This document shows, in pieces, positions 17,412 through 24,009 of a stretch of DNA of 64,000 nucleotides. A program made the position numbers and the translations under genes. Source of the DNA: Paenibacillus harenae. GTDB taxonomy: Bacteria > Bacillota > Bacilli > Paenibacillales > Paenibacillaceae. Each line of letters begins with the position of its first letter. Position 1 is the stretch's first letter. Under the pieces are notes generated by a model. It did not search any database. It was given only the letters and a program-made list of their open reading frames with translations, and was not told where the DNA came from. Location: assembly GCF_030812415.1 (NCBI RefSeq), contig NZ_JAUSST010000001.1, forward strand, positions 930,001 to 994,000. Direction: 5' to 3'.

Positions 17412-18125
17412 TCATCGGCCTCCGGATGGGGGAACGAACTTATATCCGATTCCCCTTAACGTCACGATCAGCTTAGGGTCGGATGGATCCGCCTCCAGCT
17501 TCTTTCTCAGTCTCGAGACGTGGATTACAACCGTTTTCTCATCCCCCTGCAGCATGTCTCCCCACAACTGCTCATACAATTGCCGTACGGTGAACACCCG
17601 GTTCGGATGTTTGCACAGATAGAAAAGCAGCTCCAGCTCCTTCGCCGGACATGGCGTAACCTCGTCGCCCACGATCAACTCTCCTGTTGTCCGGTTCACG
17701 GTAAAGGCCGAATACCGATAGATCTCCTCTGCGGTTGATGCCTCGGAAGCATAAAACGCGCTCCGTCTCAACTGGGCTTGGATCCTCGCAACGACTTCCA
17801 TCGGGTTGAATGGCTTCGTTACGTAATCGTCGCCTCCCAAAATAAGACCCTGCTGCTTATCCATATCGCCGGAACGGGCGGAAAGGAACAGGATCGGAGT
17901 CGTAATCGTCTTGCGCAGCTCCGTGCACAAAGAAAATCCGTCCAGATCCGGAAGCATTACATCTAACACGATCATATCGAAGCGAGCGGTTCGAACGGCC
18001 ATCAGCGCTTCGGCAGCCGAATAAGCTTTCGTTATATGCGTGTATCCGTTTTTTCGCAGCAGGTTTTCCAGCATAATCAGGATGCCTTCCTCGTCATCCA
18101 CTAACAATATCGCTTCATTCCGCAT
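17412..18125 (-). CDS. OmpR/PhoB-family response regulator
   Basis: The 237-residue protein has a receiver domain (LLVDDEEG, phosphoacceptor Asp in IVLDVMLPDLDGF, TKPFNPMEV) and a C-terminal winged helix (ELELLFYLCKHPNRVFTVRQL, then VVIHVSRLRKKLE). ATG 18125 lies seven bases from GGAGGT; the longer start at 18140 has no site and overlaps the sigma gene. It acts with the kinase downstream. The direct repeat at 16335-16352 is a plausible target. Confidence 0.93.
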   Translation of the reverse strand: MRNEAILLVDDEEGILIMLENLLRKNGYTHITKAYSAAEALMAVRTARFDMIVLDVMLPDLDGFSLCTELRKTITTPILFLSARSGDMDKQQGLILGGDDYVTKPFNPMEVVARIQAQLRRSAFYASEASTAEEIYRYSAFTVNRTTGELIVGDEVTPCPAKELELLFYLCKHPNRVFTVRQLYEQLWGDMLQGDEKTVVIHVSRLRKKLEADPSDPKLIVTLRGIGYKFVPPSGGR

Positions 18126-18140
18126 AATACCGACCTCCAT

Positions 18141-18749
18141 TTAACTACTGTTAGTTTGTCTCGTATCCGTATTGCACAATGCGGCCGCGGATTTCCGTTT
18201 GGATTTTTTGGTATGAACCGGTTCATCGCGCACCACGCGATATTCAACGATATTCCCATATGGATCCGATACAATCTCGCAACAGCTGGTCATCATCTCC
18301 CTGATCAACTCCCGTCCTCGCTGTACCCTTGACTTCACACCTGAATAAGAAATCCCTAGAAGCTCGCTTAGCTGCTTCTGCGACATGCCTTTCAGATCGG
18401 TCAGCTCAATCGCTTCCCTGTACTTCTCCGGCAAAAAAGGCAGGATTGTCACCAAATCTGCAGCTGCTTCGGTAGAATAATCGGAATTGGACTCTTCCTC
18501 CGCCTCTTGTTGCTCCGGCAGCTCCTCCGTCTTCTTCATTTTGCGATAGTAATCCACGATGCAGTTGCGTGCTATTTGAAATAGCCAAGCCCGAGCTTTA
18601 TCATCGTCCTTTAGGTAAACCAATCCTTCATGGGCCTTTATAAAAATATTTTGCACGATATCTTCTGTATCGGCGCGGTTACTGATTTTTTGCCGGACAT
18701 AGTTCCGGACATGAGCGTAATATCCTTCCCAAAGCGTCTCCAGCTTCAT
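18141..18749 (-). CDS. sigZ: ECF-type RNA polymerase sigma factor, SigZ-like
   Basis: The 202-residue protein has sigma region 2 (NRADTEDIVQNIFIKAHEG, ARAWLFQIARNCIVDYYRK) and region 4 (LPEKYREAIELTDLKGMSQKQLSELLGISYSGVKSRVQRG). After region 4 it keeps a C-terminal tail with a Cys-Cys pair and DPYGNIVEYR, a layout I associate with SigZ; the gene name is tentative. No anti-sigma gene is adjacent. Instead it is the first gene of an operon with the response regulator and kinase. AGGTGGG precedes ATG 18749. Confidence 0.82.
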   Translation of the reverse strand: MKLETLWEGYYAHVRNYVRQKISNRADTEDIVQNIFIKAHEGLVYLKDDDKARAWLFQIARNCIVDYYRKMKKTEELPEQQEAEEESNSDYSTEAAADLVTILPFLPEKYREAIELTDLKGMSQKQLSELLGISYSGVKSRVQRGRELIREMMTSCCEIVSDPYGNIVEYRVVRDEPVHTKKSKRKSAAALCNTDTRQTNSS

Positions 18750-18848
18750 TGATCGTTTCCCACCTGACTATTTTTTTGTTTTTTTGCGTCCGTTTGATTT
18801 TTCTTCCGTCACTAAAATTGTAATCCATATTCAGGAAGGGGAAAAGCA

Positions 18849-19874
18849 ATGAAATACAATTTATTGGGCAAAACGGGAGTGCTTGTTTCGGAGATCGGAC
18901 TCGGTACGATGACATTTGGGGGCGGCGCCAAGTGGGGCATCTTCGGCGGTCTTGGCGAGAAAGATGCTGGATTGCTTGTCGATCGGGCGATGGAAGCGGG
19001 AGTGAATTTCTTCGATACCGCCAATGTCTACGCCGATGGGCAGTCTGAAGCCATACTCGGAAAAACGTTAAAAGGCAAAAGACACCAGGCCATTATCGCG
19101 ACGAAGGTAAGAGGACGCATGGGGCCCGGTCCAAATGAGCTCGGCTTATCGCGCCTGCATATCATCCGGCAGGTCGAAGAAAGTCTCAAACGTCTAGGAA
19201 CGGATTATATTGATCTGTATCAGGTTCATAACCCGGATCAGCTGACGGACTGGGAAGAAACGCTGCGCGCCCTCGACGACCTGGTAAGCAGCGGCAAAGT
19301 CCGCTACATCGGTTCTTCCAATATGAACGGTTGGAGCATTATGAAAACGAGGGGAATCTCGCAGTTCCATGGGCTGCATGCATTCAAAAGCAGCCAATCC
19401 TATTACTCTCTGGCCGCCCGCGAAATCGAACGGGAAATTATCCCCGTCCTCCAGGATCAAAACATGGGTCTTGTCGTTTGGAGTCCTCTGTCCGGCGGAT
19501 TCCTGTCGGGTAAGTACACGCGAGACAAACAAGGCCTGCAAGAAGACTGTCATGCTAAGCTTTCGTTTCCTCCAGTCGATCAAGATAAGGCGTTCGCGAT
19601 TATCGATGTGCTGCGCGAAATTGCGGAAGCGCGCGATTCTACGGTGGCTCGGATTGCTTTGGCTTGGGTGCTAAACCAGAAAGCGGTCACCAGCGTGATT
19701 GTGGGAGCGAAGCGCCTGGATCAACTGGAAGACAATCTTGCGGCGAGCGGCATTATTTTGACTCCCGAACAATTATCGAGGTTGGATCAGGTCAGCAGCT
19801 TGCCCATCGAGTACCCGGCATGGCCATTCCTGGAAGGCGATGATTCCATCGTCAGAAAACATCCGATCATGTGA
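18849..19874 (+). CDS. Aldo/keto reductase
   Basis: A 341-residue (alpha/beta)8 NADPH-dependent reductase of aldehydes or ketones. The tetrad is Asp56, Tyr61 (FFDTANVYADGQSE), Lys86 (IATKVRG) and His127 (LYQVHNPD). The C-terminal cofactor-binding stretch reads VIVGAKRLDQLEDNLAA. GGAAGGGG precedes ATG 18849. It is divergent from the sigma-factor operon, about 100 bases away, and could share control with it. The physiological substrate is unknown. Confidence 0.92.
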   Translation: MKYNLLGKTGVLVSEIGLGTMTFGGGAKWGIFGGLGEKDAGLLVDRAMEAGVNFFDTANVYADGQSEAILGKTLKGKRHQAIIATKVRGRMGPGPNELGLSRLHIIRQVEESLKRLGTDYIDLYQVHNPDQLTDWEETLRALDDLVSSGKVRYIGSSNMNGWSIMKTRGISQFHGLHAFKSSQSYYSLAAREIEREIIPVLQDQNMGLVVWSPLSGGFLSGKYTRDKQGLQEDCHAKLSFPPVDQDKAFAIIDVLREIAEARDSTVARIALAWVLNQKAVTSVIVGAKRLDQLEDNLAASGIILTPEQLSRLDQVSSLPIEYPAWPFLEGDDSIVRKHPIM

Positions 19875-19913
19875 CCGAAACCGTCATGGGATGTCCGATT
19901 CCTATTACATTTA

Positions 19914-20003
19914 TGGTATAATCGTAAACAAACTAAACGGTATGAAGCACATGCCGCTTTGATACGCCGCTTTCGAGCATTGGCGTATCAAAGCGGCTTT
20001 TTT
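19914..20003 (+). ncRNA. Possible short leader or small RNA: extended -10 promoter plus strong terminator
   Basis: TGGTATAAT (19914-19922) is an extended -10 promoter. About 30 bases later GCCGCTTTGATACGCC (19953-19968) pairs perfectly over 16 bp with 19982-19997, followed by six T. Transcripts starting near 19929 should end near 20003, about 75 nt long, before the broken gene at 20033. The hairpin may simply end the aldo/keto reductase mRNA, but the promoter in front suggests an attenuated leader or small RNA. Confidence 0.45.
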
Positions 20004-20032
20004 GCGATTAAAATAATAAGGTTGGGGGGCAG

Positions 20033-20643
20033 ATGCGCGTGTTTAAAGATGCCTATGAGGAATGGATGGCAAGACAGATCGCGGAAGAGAAAAGCCATCG
20101 GAGAAAGGAATTTCTTCGGAAAGGACTTGGACACGGGACTATGGAGTATCTACGCTTGATTTGGAATCCTGCTATCGGCAATTTTGACCATTTATATGCT
20201 GAATATGAAGTGAGAGATTTCAATAACGGATATCGTTATTTGGATCCAGCCTATATGCCCGAGGACGTCATGCCAGAGATATAGGAGCAAGCCGTTTCAA
20301 TGATCTATGCATGAAGCAAGCCTTGCTTGCCTTGGATGACTGGCTATTCCTTCCTATCGCTTATTTATCCATTAAAGAAGATCCCGGCGTTTGTAAACAA
20401 TTGACACTTTCCTTTGTAGGGAAATTCCTGTCGACTGCGGTGCCATACAATCTAAGCTGGGCCGAAGCGGAAACCTTGCGATACGCCCGCAGATTAATGC
20501 GTTCTTTTGCCCCTCGGGAGCTTTCCTCGCATCTGCAGCTATCGGCTCGCTACACAAGAGCAGTACTTCAAAATCTTCTGGATAAAGAGCTGATGACTGT
20601 TGCTAGCAGAAACTTGAGATACCTCACTTATCGACTCCCTTGA
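20033..20643 (+). pseudogene. Broken regulator-like gene (deletion with frameshift)
   Basis: Two open segments in different frames look like halves of one protein. 20033-20284 codes 83 residues (MRVFKDAYEEWMARQI to VMPEI). 20311-20643 codes 110 residues ending in a winged-helix-like region (ELSSHLQLSARYTRAVLQNL). Coding sense continues upstream of the second ATG in its frame as RHARDIGASRFNDLC, which overlaps the end of the first segment. From memory, intact Paenibacillus relatives of about 220 residues have a short Gly-rich stretch between YMP and PHARDI, missing here. So a small frameshifting deletion near 20258-20270 is likely. Original function unknown, perhaps DNA-binding. Confidence 0.6.
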
Positions 20644-20669
20644 TCGAGGTTGCTGGGAGCATGCTTTTC

Positions 20670-20852
20670 TAACGGCTGCCACAGATGCTATTTGCATGCA
20701 ATTGTGATTTTTTTAATTCTAACGGAACTGTGAGACCTTGTAGGTATGAAATGGGCTCATATCCCTACAAGAAGTGAAAGTAAGGTCTGTCACAGCCGTT
20801 AAATTGTAAAACATACCTTTTTACGCTAAATAAGGTCTGTGGCAGCCGTTAG
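20670..20852. repeat. 183-base imperfect palindrome built from four 22-base motifs
   Basis: Motif copies are CTAACGGCTGCCACAGA (from 20670), CTAACGGAACTGTGAGACC (from 20719), and inverted copies TAAGGTCTGTCACAGCCGTT (from 20781) and TAAGGTCTGTGGCAGCCGTT (from 20831). Successive copies within each arm are about 50 bases apart. An inner dyad CTTGTAGG / CCTACAAG sits near the centre (20738-20771). The element could form a large cruciform or RNA hairpin. It has no coding capacity and occupies the gap after the broken gene. Confidence 0.65.
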
Positions 20853-20960
20853 AGCTGAGTTCTCTGTCTGCGGAGCAGCTGATGCAAACAGTGTGTAGAA
20901 GACGTGGTTTGTGTTGCATGCATGGTGGAGCTTACACTACGAAGCCTTTTCATTTCATTC

Positions 20961-20974
20961 CGTCCGCGCGGACG
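20961..20974. repeat. CGTCCGCGCGGACG palindrome next to tRNA relic
   Basis: A perfect 14-base palindrome abutting CGAACC of the tRNA-like remnant. The flanking CATTTCATTC and following CGAACC recur near 49402-49428 beside another tRNA-Ala relic, so palindrome and tRNA pieces travel together. Confidence 0.5.
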
Positions 20975-21024
20975 AACCCCTGACCTCATCGCTGCCATCG
21001 ATGCACTCTACCGAGCGGTAAGTT
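20974..21024 (-). pseudogene. tRNA-Ala(GGC)-like relic
   Basis: On the minus strand the sequence has a D-arm-like GCTCGGTAGAGTGC, a 5-bp anticodon stem CATCG/CGATG around a 7-base loop with GGC in anticodon position, then AGGTCAGGGGTTCG. The last stretch is identical to the variable and T-arm region of the intact tRNA-Ala at 49511-49586. The acceptor stem and the second half of the T-arm are replaced by the palindrome. It cannot fold as a complete tRNA. Confidence 0.5.
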
Positions 21025-21047
21025 TAACTAATCCGGACGGAATAGTC

Positions 21048-21615
21048 TCAGTACGACTTACGATCATTCAGCAGCACACGGTTAAACTTGCAGCAAATGA
21101 GCAGTACCGCAATGAAACGGGAGGAGCCTTGCAGCAAAAAGACGCACCACTTCTTGGATATCCAAAAGTAAACAGGCAAATCAACGCCGGTATAGGACGG
21201 GTGCCACCAAATCAGCTTATAAATCCCCAGTGCTAAAAAACCGTACTCTATGCCAACAAACATAGCGGAAATGAGTAATATCCAACCAAAGCGGAGTTGA
21301 AACGCAGCAATGAAAAAGGCTGCCGATGATACATAGTAGACCTGGGAAAGATATGCGCCTAACGACAAATCATGATAGGGGTTCTTCAATATACCGGGGT
21401 AGTATTCGTAGCTATGAAGAACGTGCAAAATCACATTTTCGAAATAAGGCGCTATTGCGCTCAGCCCCAAATACAAGGGCAATAACTTCAGGTTTTTTTT
21501 GTCTAAAGAAAGTATAGGCGATCAGAAACAGACTCAAAACAGCTAAAATCAAAAACCAGATTGCATTCTCCATTTGTATGGGTACTCTAAACTGAAGAGT
21601 CTGCGGTAACAGCAT
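21048..21615 (-). pseudogene. Small membrane protein gene with frameshift in a poly-T tract
   Basis: Two overlapping minus-strand frames join into one protein of about 188 residues if one base is removed from the eight-T run at 21493-21500. The upstream frame has GGAGG and ATG 21615 (MLLPQTLQFRVPIQMENAIW, then a helix ending in RQKK). The downstream frame resumes as NLKLLPLYLGLSAIAPYFEN and continues through three or four helices to a basic tail. No family was recognised. The defect may be a mutation, phase-variable slippage or a sequencing error. Confidence 0.6.
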
Positions 21616-21727
21616 TATTCCTCCGTAGTGAAAAATGTTTATATTTATTAGGATTGTTTCTCCGTTTTGGTATACAAATACAACAAGGCTGCCTGTCTGA
21701 CAGCCCATTCAAAGTTACTTATTTTTG

Positions 21728-21739
21728 TACGATATCGTA
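21728..21739. promoter_or_regulatory. MarR-type palindrome upstream of the frameshifted membrane gene
   Basis: TACGATATCGTA, embedded in GTACGATATCGTAGTAA, matches the site upstream of the ArsA-type gene (GTACGAAATCGTAGTAA) at all but one base. It lies about 110 bases upstream of the gene starting at 21615, suggesting control by the same MarR regulator. Confidence 0.55.
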
Positions 21740-21763
21740 GTAAATCACAGCAAATTAACCGCC

Positions 21764-21880
21764 TTAGCCACTGGTGTTAATCCCCATCGGCTGGACCATG
21801 CGCCGCTGGACTATGATGCCATGAGCCACGGAAACGCCGCTAACCGCGGCCACTATCAAAGCGATATCTTGCAAAACCAT
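21764..21880 (-). CDS. 38-residue single-helix membrane peptide or truncated gene
   Basis: ATG 21880 has GAGGTG eight bases upstream and opens a 38-codon frame: one hydrophobic helix (residues 5-23), then basic QRRMVQPM and a TAA. It lies 33 bases after the 63-residue gene of the ArsA operon. It may be a real small membrane protein or the surviving start of a longer one; no family recognised. Confidence 0.4.
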   Translation of the reverse strand: MVLQDIALIVAAVSGVSVAHGIIVQRRMVQPMGINTSG

Positions 21881-21913
21881 ATTCGTTACACCTCGCTATC
21901 GTATTTTCCGAAT

Positions 21914-22105
21914 TTACTCTTCCTTAATATTGATTTTGCGTGCATGCGGGGTATTTGACTTCTCCTCCAAAGAGTCAATGCAGCTGTCGATGACCGCTCG
22001 AGACGCGAGCAACCATTCCTTGATCGCAGTTCGTGCATGCCCCTCAGCTTGATGCTGCTCCAGATACTTCAATATCCGTTCTATTCTAGGCAAAGCGTTT
22101 CTCAT
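21914..22105 (-). CDS. 63-residue helical protein of the ArsA operon, unknown function
   Basis: MRNALPRIERILKYLEQ begins a short, charged, largely helical protein with no membrane segment. It starts 6 bases after the ArsA-type gene's TGA, with AAAGGAA in the end of that gene as ribosome site, so the two are coupled. It may be an accessory partner of the ATPase; nothing in its sequence identifies a role. Confidence 0.6.
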   Translation of the reverse strand: MRNALPRIERILKYLEQHQAEGHARTAIKEWLLASRAVIDSCIDSLEEKSNTPHARKINIKEE

Positions 22106-22111
22106 CGCTCA

Positions 22112-23296
22112 TCATTCCTTTCCTGCCGTATTCCGTTCGCCGAAACGGATGATAAGCCGGTCCTCCGCAAACTTCGCGCCCGCAACTTGCCGGCCTATTA
22201 GCGGTCTTGGCAAAATAACTTTCCGTTTGTAGGCGCCTGTATCTACCGTCAGTTCGTCGCCAGTCTGTGTCAAATCCAAATCCGCCTTCTCCACAAAAGG
22301 GATCATAAGTTCCAGCAGCATTTCCCCATTCACCTCTCGGATCATTTCCGTTCTGCCCCGATAACATATCGCGGAAGGGTCCTGATCTTTAAAAACGATA
22401 TCCGCCAATTCCTCGAGAATAGGTAATCCGATTACCTCTTTTTGCATCATAGGTGCTTTCAAAATCGGCAGCGGCTGGAAGTTCATGACGATCTCTTCTT
22501 CATATTTCTTTTGAAGATTCCGCCAATAGGCGAAATAGCCTTCCCCTGCCTCATCCGGCAGCACGCGATTCACGATGATCGCATCCGTATTGAACCCGAA
22601 TAAATTCAGATAGGTGAATGAACGTTTTGCTTCGGCAAGCACCATCTTCTCGGGGTTTAGAACAATTCTCACCGATGTCATCTCCGGGTCTAGAACGATC
22701 CGTTGCATTTCCTCCAAATTACGCGCCAAACGTTCAATGCCGTCAAGCACATCGTCCGAAGGCAGCTCCATGTTATTTACGAATTTGGCGACCGGTCGGA
22801 CGAGCTTAATCAGCTTGCGTTCGGTCGGGAAAATTTTTTCAAGCCACCAATTCAATACATTGGGATAGCTTAGAAGTCGCAGCGTCTCTCCGGTCGGGGC
22901 ACAATCGACGACGACCGCATCGTAATGCCCGCTTTGAGCCTGTTCTTTGATTTGCAACAAACTGAACAGCTCTTCCATGCCGGGAAATACGATCATTTCT
23001 TCCGTCGTAATGTCGGTAAGCTTTGCTTTATCAAGCATTGCTGTTAGCCAATCTTGGACCATTCCCCAATTCTTTTCCGTTTCCCGTAGGCTGTTCACTT
23101 CCTGCCCCCATAGGTTTTCGCTGATCGGAACAGGTTCCGGCCCGATCCGCATGTCCAGTGAATCCCCCAAACTATGTGCTGCGTCGGTGCTGATAATGAG
23201 CGTTCGTTTCCCCTGCTTTGCCATTTTCACCGCTGTCGCCGCGGCCATACTCGTCTTGCCGACGCCGCCTTTACCCGTGTAAATGATGATTCTCAT
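22112..23296 (-). CDS. ArsA/Get3-family ATPase
   Basis: The 394-residue protein begins MRIIIYTGKGGVGKTSMAAA, the deviant Walker A of the ArsA/Get3 group, followed by STDAAHSLGDSL (switch I type) and VVVDCAPTGETLRLL (Walker B/switch II region). The last 100 residues contain beta-rich GDELTVDTGAYKRKVILP, resembling the small C-terminal domain of bacterial ArsA-like proteins. ATG 23296 is eight bases from GGAG; ATG 23302 is too close. No ArsB pump or arsenic-type cysteine cluster is present nearby. The family also includes tail-anchored-protein chaperones, so arsenite export is not implied. Confidence 0.85.
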   Translation of the reverse strand: MRIIIYTGKGGVGKTSMAAATAVKMAKQGKRTLIISTDAAHSLGDSLDMRIGPEPVPISENLWGQEVNSLRETEKNWGMVQDWLTAMLDKAKLTDITTEEMIVFPGMEELFSLLQIKEQAQSGHYDAVVVDCAPTGETLRLLSYPNVLNWWLEKIFPTERKLIKLVRPVAKFVNNMELPSDDVLDGIERLARNLEEMQRIVLDPEMTSVRIVLNPEKMVLAEAKRSFTYLNLFGFNTDAIIVNRVLPDEAGEGYFAYWRNLQKKYEEEIVMNFQPLPILKAPMMQKEVIGLPILEELADIVFKDQDPSAICYRGRTEMIREVNGEMLLELMIPFVEKADLDLTQTGDELTVDTGAYKRKVILPRPLIGRQVAGAKFAEDRLIIRFGERNTAGKE

Positions 23297-23315
23297 GTCC
23301 ATCTCTCCTCTTTAG

Positions 23316-23327
23316 TACGAAATCGTA
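23316..23327. promoter_or_regulatory. MarR-type operator upstream of the ArsA-family gene
   Basis: TACGAAATCGTA is a TACGA-NN-TCGTA palindrome 20 bases before the ATPase start. It matches the site at 21728 and, more loosely, the two sites upstream of the marR gene, which supports a shared regulator (inference). Confidence 0.6.
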
Positions 23328-23360
23328 GTAATTAATCAAAATAGAAACCGGTTGGATCAG

Positions 23361-23837
23361 TCACTCCTCGATCTTGATCTTTACCGGATGATTCTTTGTC
23401 TCCTGCGGCTTATCGGGTTTTTCGTCTTGGAATACTTTGATTGCCTTGAATGAAAGCAACGTAAATTGCTCCATTTCTTCCGAAGTAAACGCCGACTCCA
23501 ACTTGCTCAGCATCGCCAACATGATGCGCTCCCATTCTTTCGCGAGCTGAAGACCTTCCTGCGTTAGCATGACGATCTTAACCCGCTGGTCTTTTGCGGA
23601 AGTGGCCCGGGCGATATAACCTTTACGTTCAAGCCGCTTCGCGATGCTTGTCATGGAACTCAGCGGTGCCCCCATCTCGTCTGCCAGTTCGGTCATCGTC
23701 AGATCTCCCCGGATAAGCAAAATAAGCAGCGTTGACAGATCGGAACGGGTCACTTTCTGTTCAAGTTGCAGCATGTCAGTCGAAAAAGCAAAAGGGCGCA
23801 AACCGATCTTGAGGAAAAGATCATACAACTGATGCAT
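23361..23837 (-). CDS. MarR-family transcriptional regulator
   Basis: The 158-residue protein has the MarR winged helix (LLILLIRGDLTMTELADEMGAPLSSMTSIAKRLERKGYI broadly) with the DQRVK wing loop, between dimerisation helices. The long frame reaches 23918, but ATG 23837 is the first plausible start; AAGGAG is 13 bases upstream, a little far. It lies directly upstream of the ArsA-type operon. Palindromes in front of both suggest it represses itself and that operon, responding to a hydrophobic or oxidising compound. Confidence 0.88.
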   Translation of the reverse strand: MHQLYDLFLKIGLRPFAFSTDMLQLEQKVTRSDLSTLLILLIRGDLTMTELADEMGAPLSSMTSIAKRLERKGYIARATSAKDQRVKIVMLTQEGLQLAKEWERIMLAMLSKLESAFTSEEMEQFTLLSFKAIKVFQDEKPDKPQETKNHPVKIKIEE

Positions 23838-23861
23838 ATTACCGCGGCAGCTCCTTTTTAT

Positions 23862-23908
23862 TACCAAATCGTAATCATGTACTAAACTCAATTTAATACG
23901 TTTTCGTA
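23862..23908. promoter_or_regulatory. Two MarR-type operator sites upstream of marR
   Basis: TACCAAATCGTA (23862-23873) has one half-site altered, and TACGTTTTCGTA (23897-23908) is palindromic. Their centres are 35 bases apart in the region before the marR gene, consistent with autoregulation. Confidence 0.5.
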
Positions 23909-23956
23909 GCAATGTCAACTATTATATAAATGGGTCTCTCCAACATCAATAATGAA

Positions 23957-23990
23957 AGCAACCCGACTGCTTAACTGCAGCCGGGTTGCT
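23957..23990 (-). terminator. Terminator of the GH95 gene
   Basis: AGCAACCCG pairs with CGGGTTGCT, extended inward by CTGC/GCAG with one mismatch. On the minus strand, after the GH95 stop at 24010, the hairpin is followed by TTTCATT. Confidence 0.65.
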
Positions 23991-24009
23991 TGCTTGACCG
24001 GAAATTGCT

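Noticed and set aside
20904..21236. 110-codon plus-strand frame
   Set aside because: Spans the tRNA relic and the antisense of the frameshifted membrane gene; no coding signature.
22112..23296. Arsenic-resistance operon
   Set aside because: The ATPase is ArsA-family, but no arsB, arsC, arsD or ArsR-type repressor is adjacent; the regulator is MarR.
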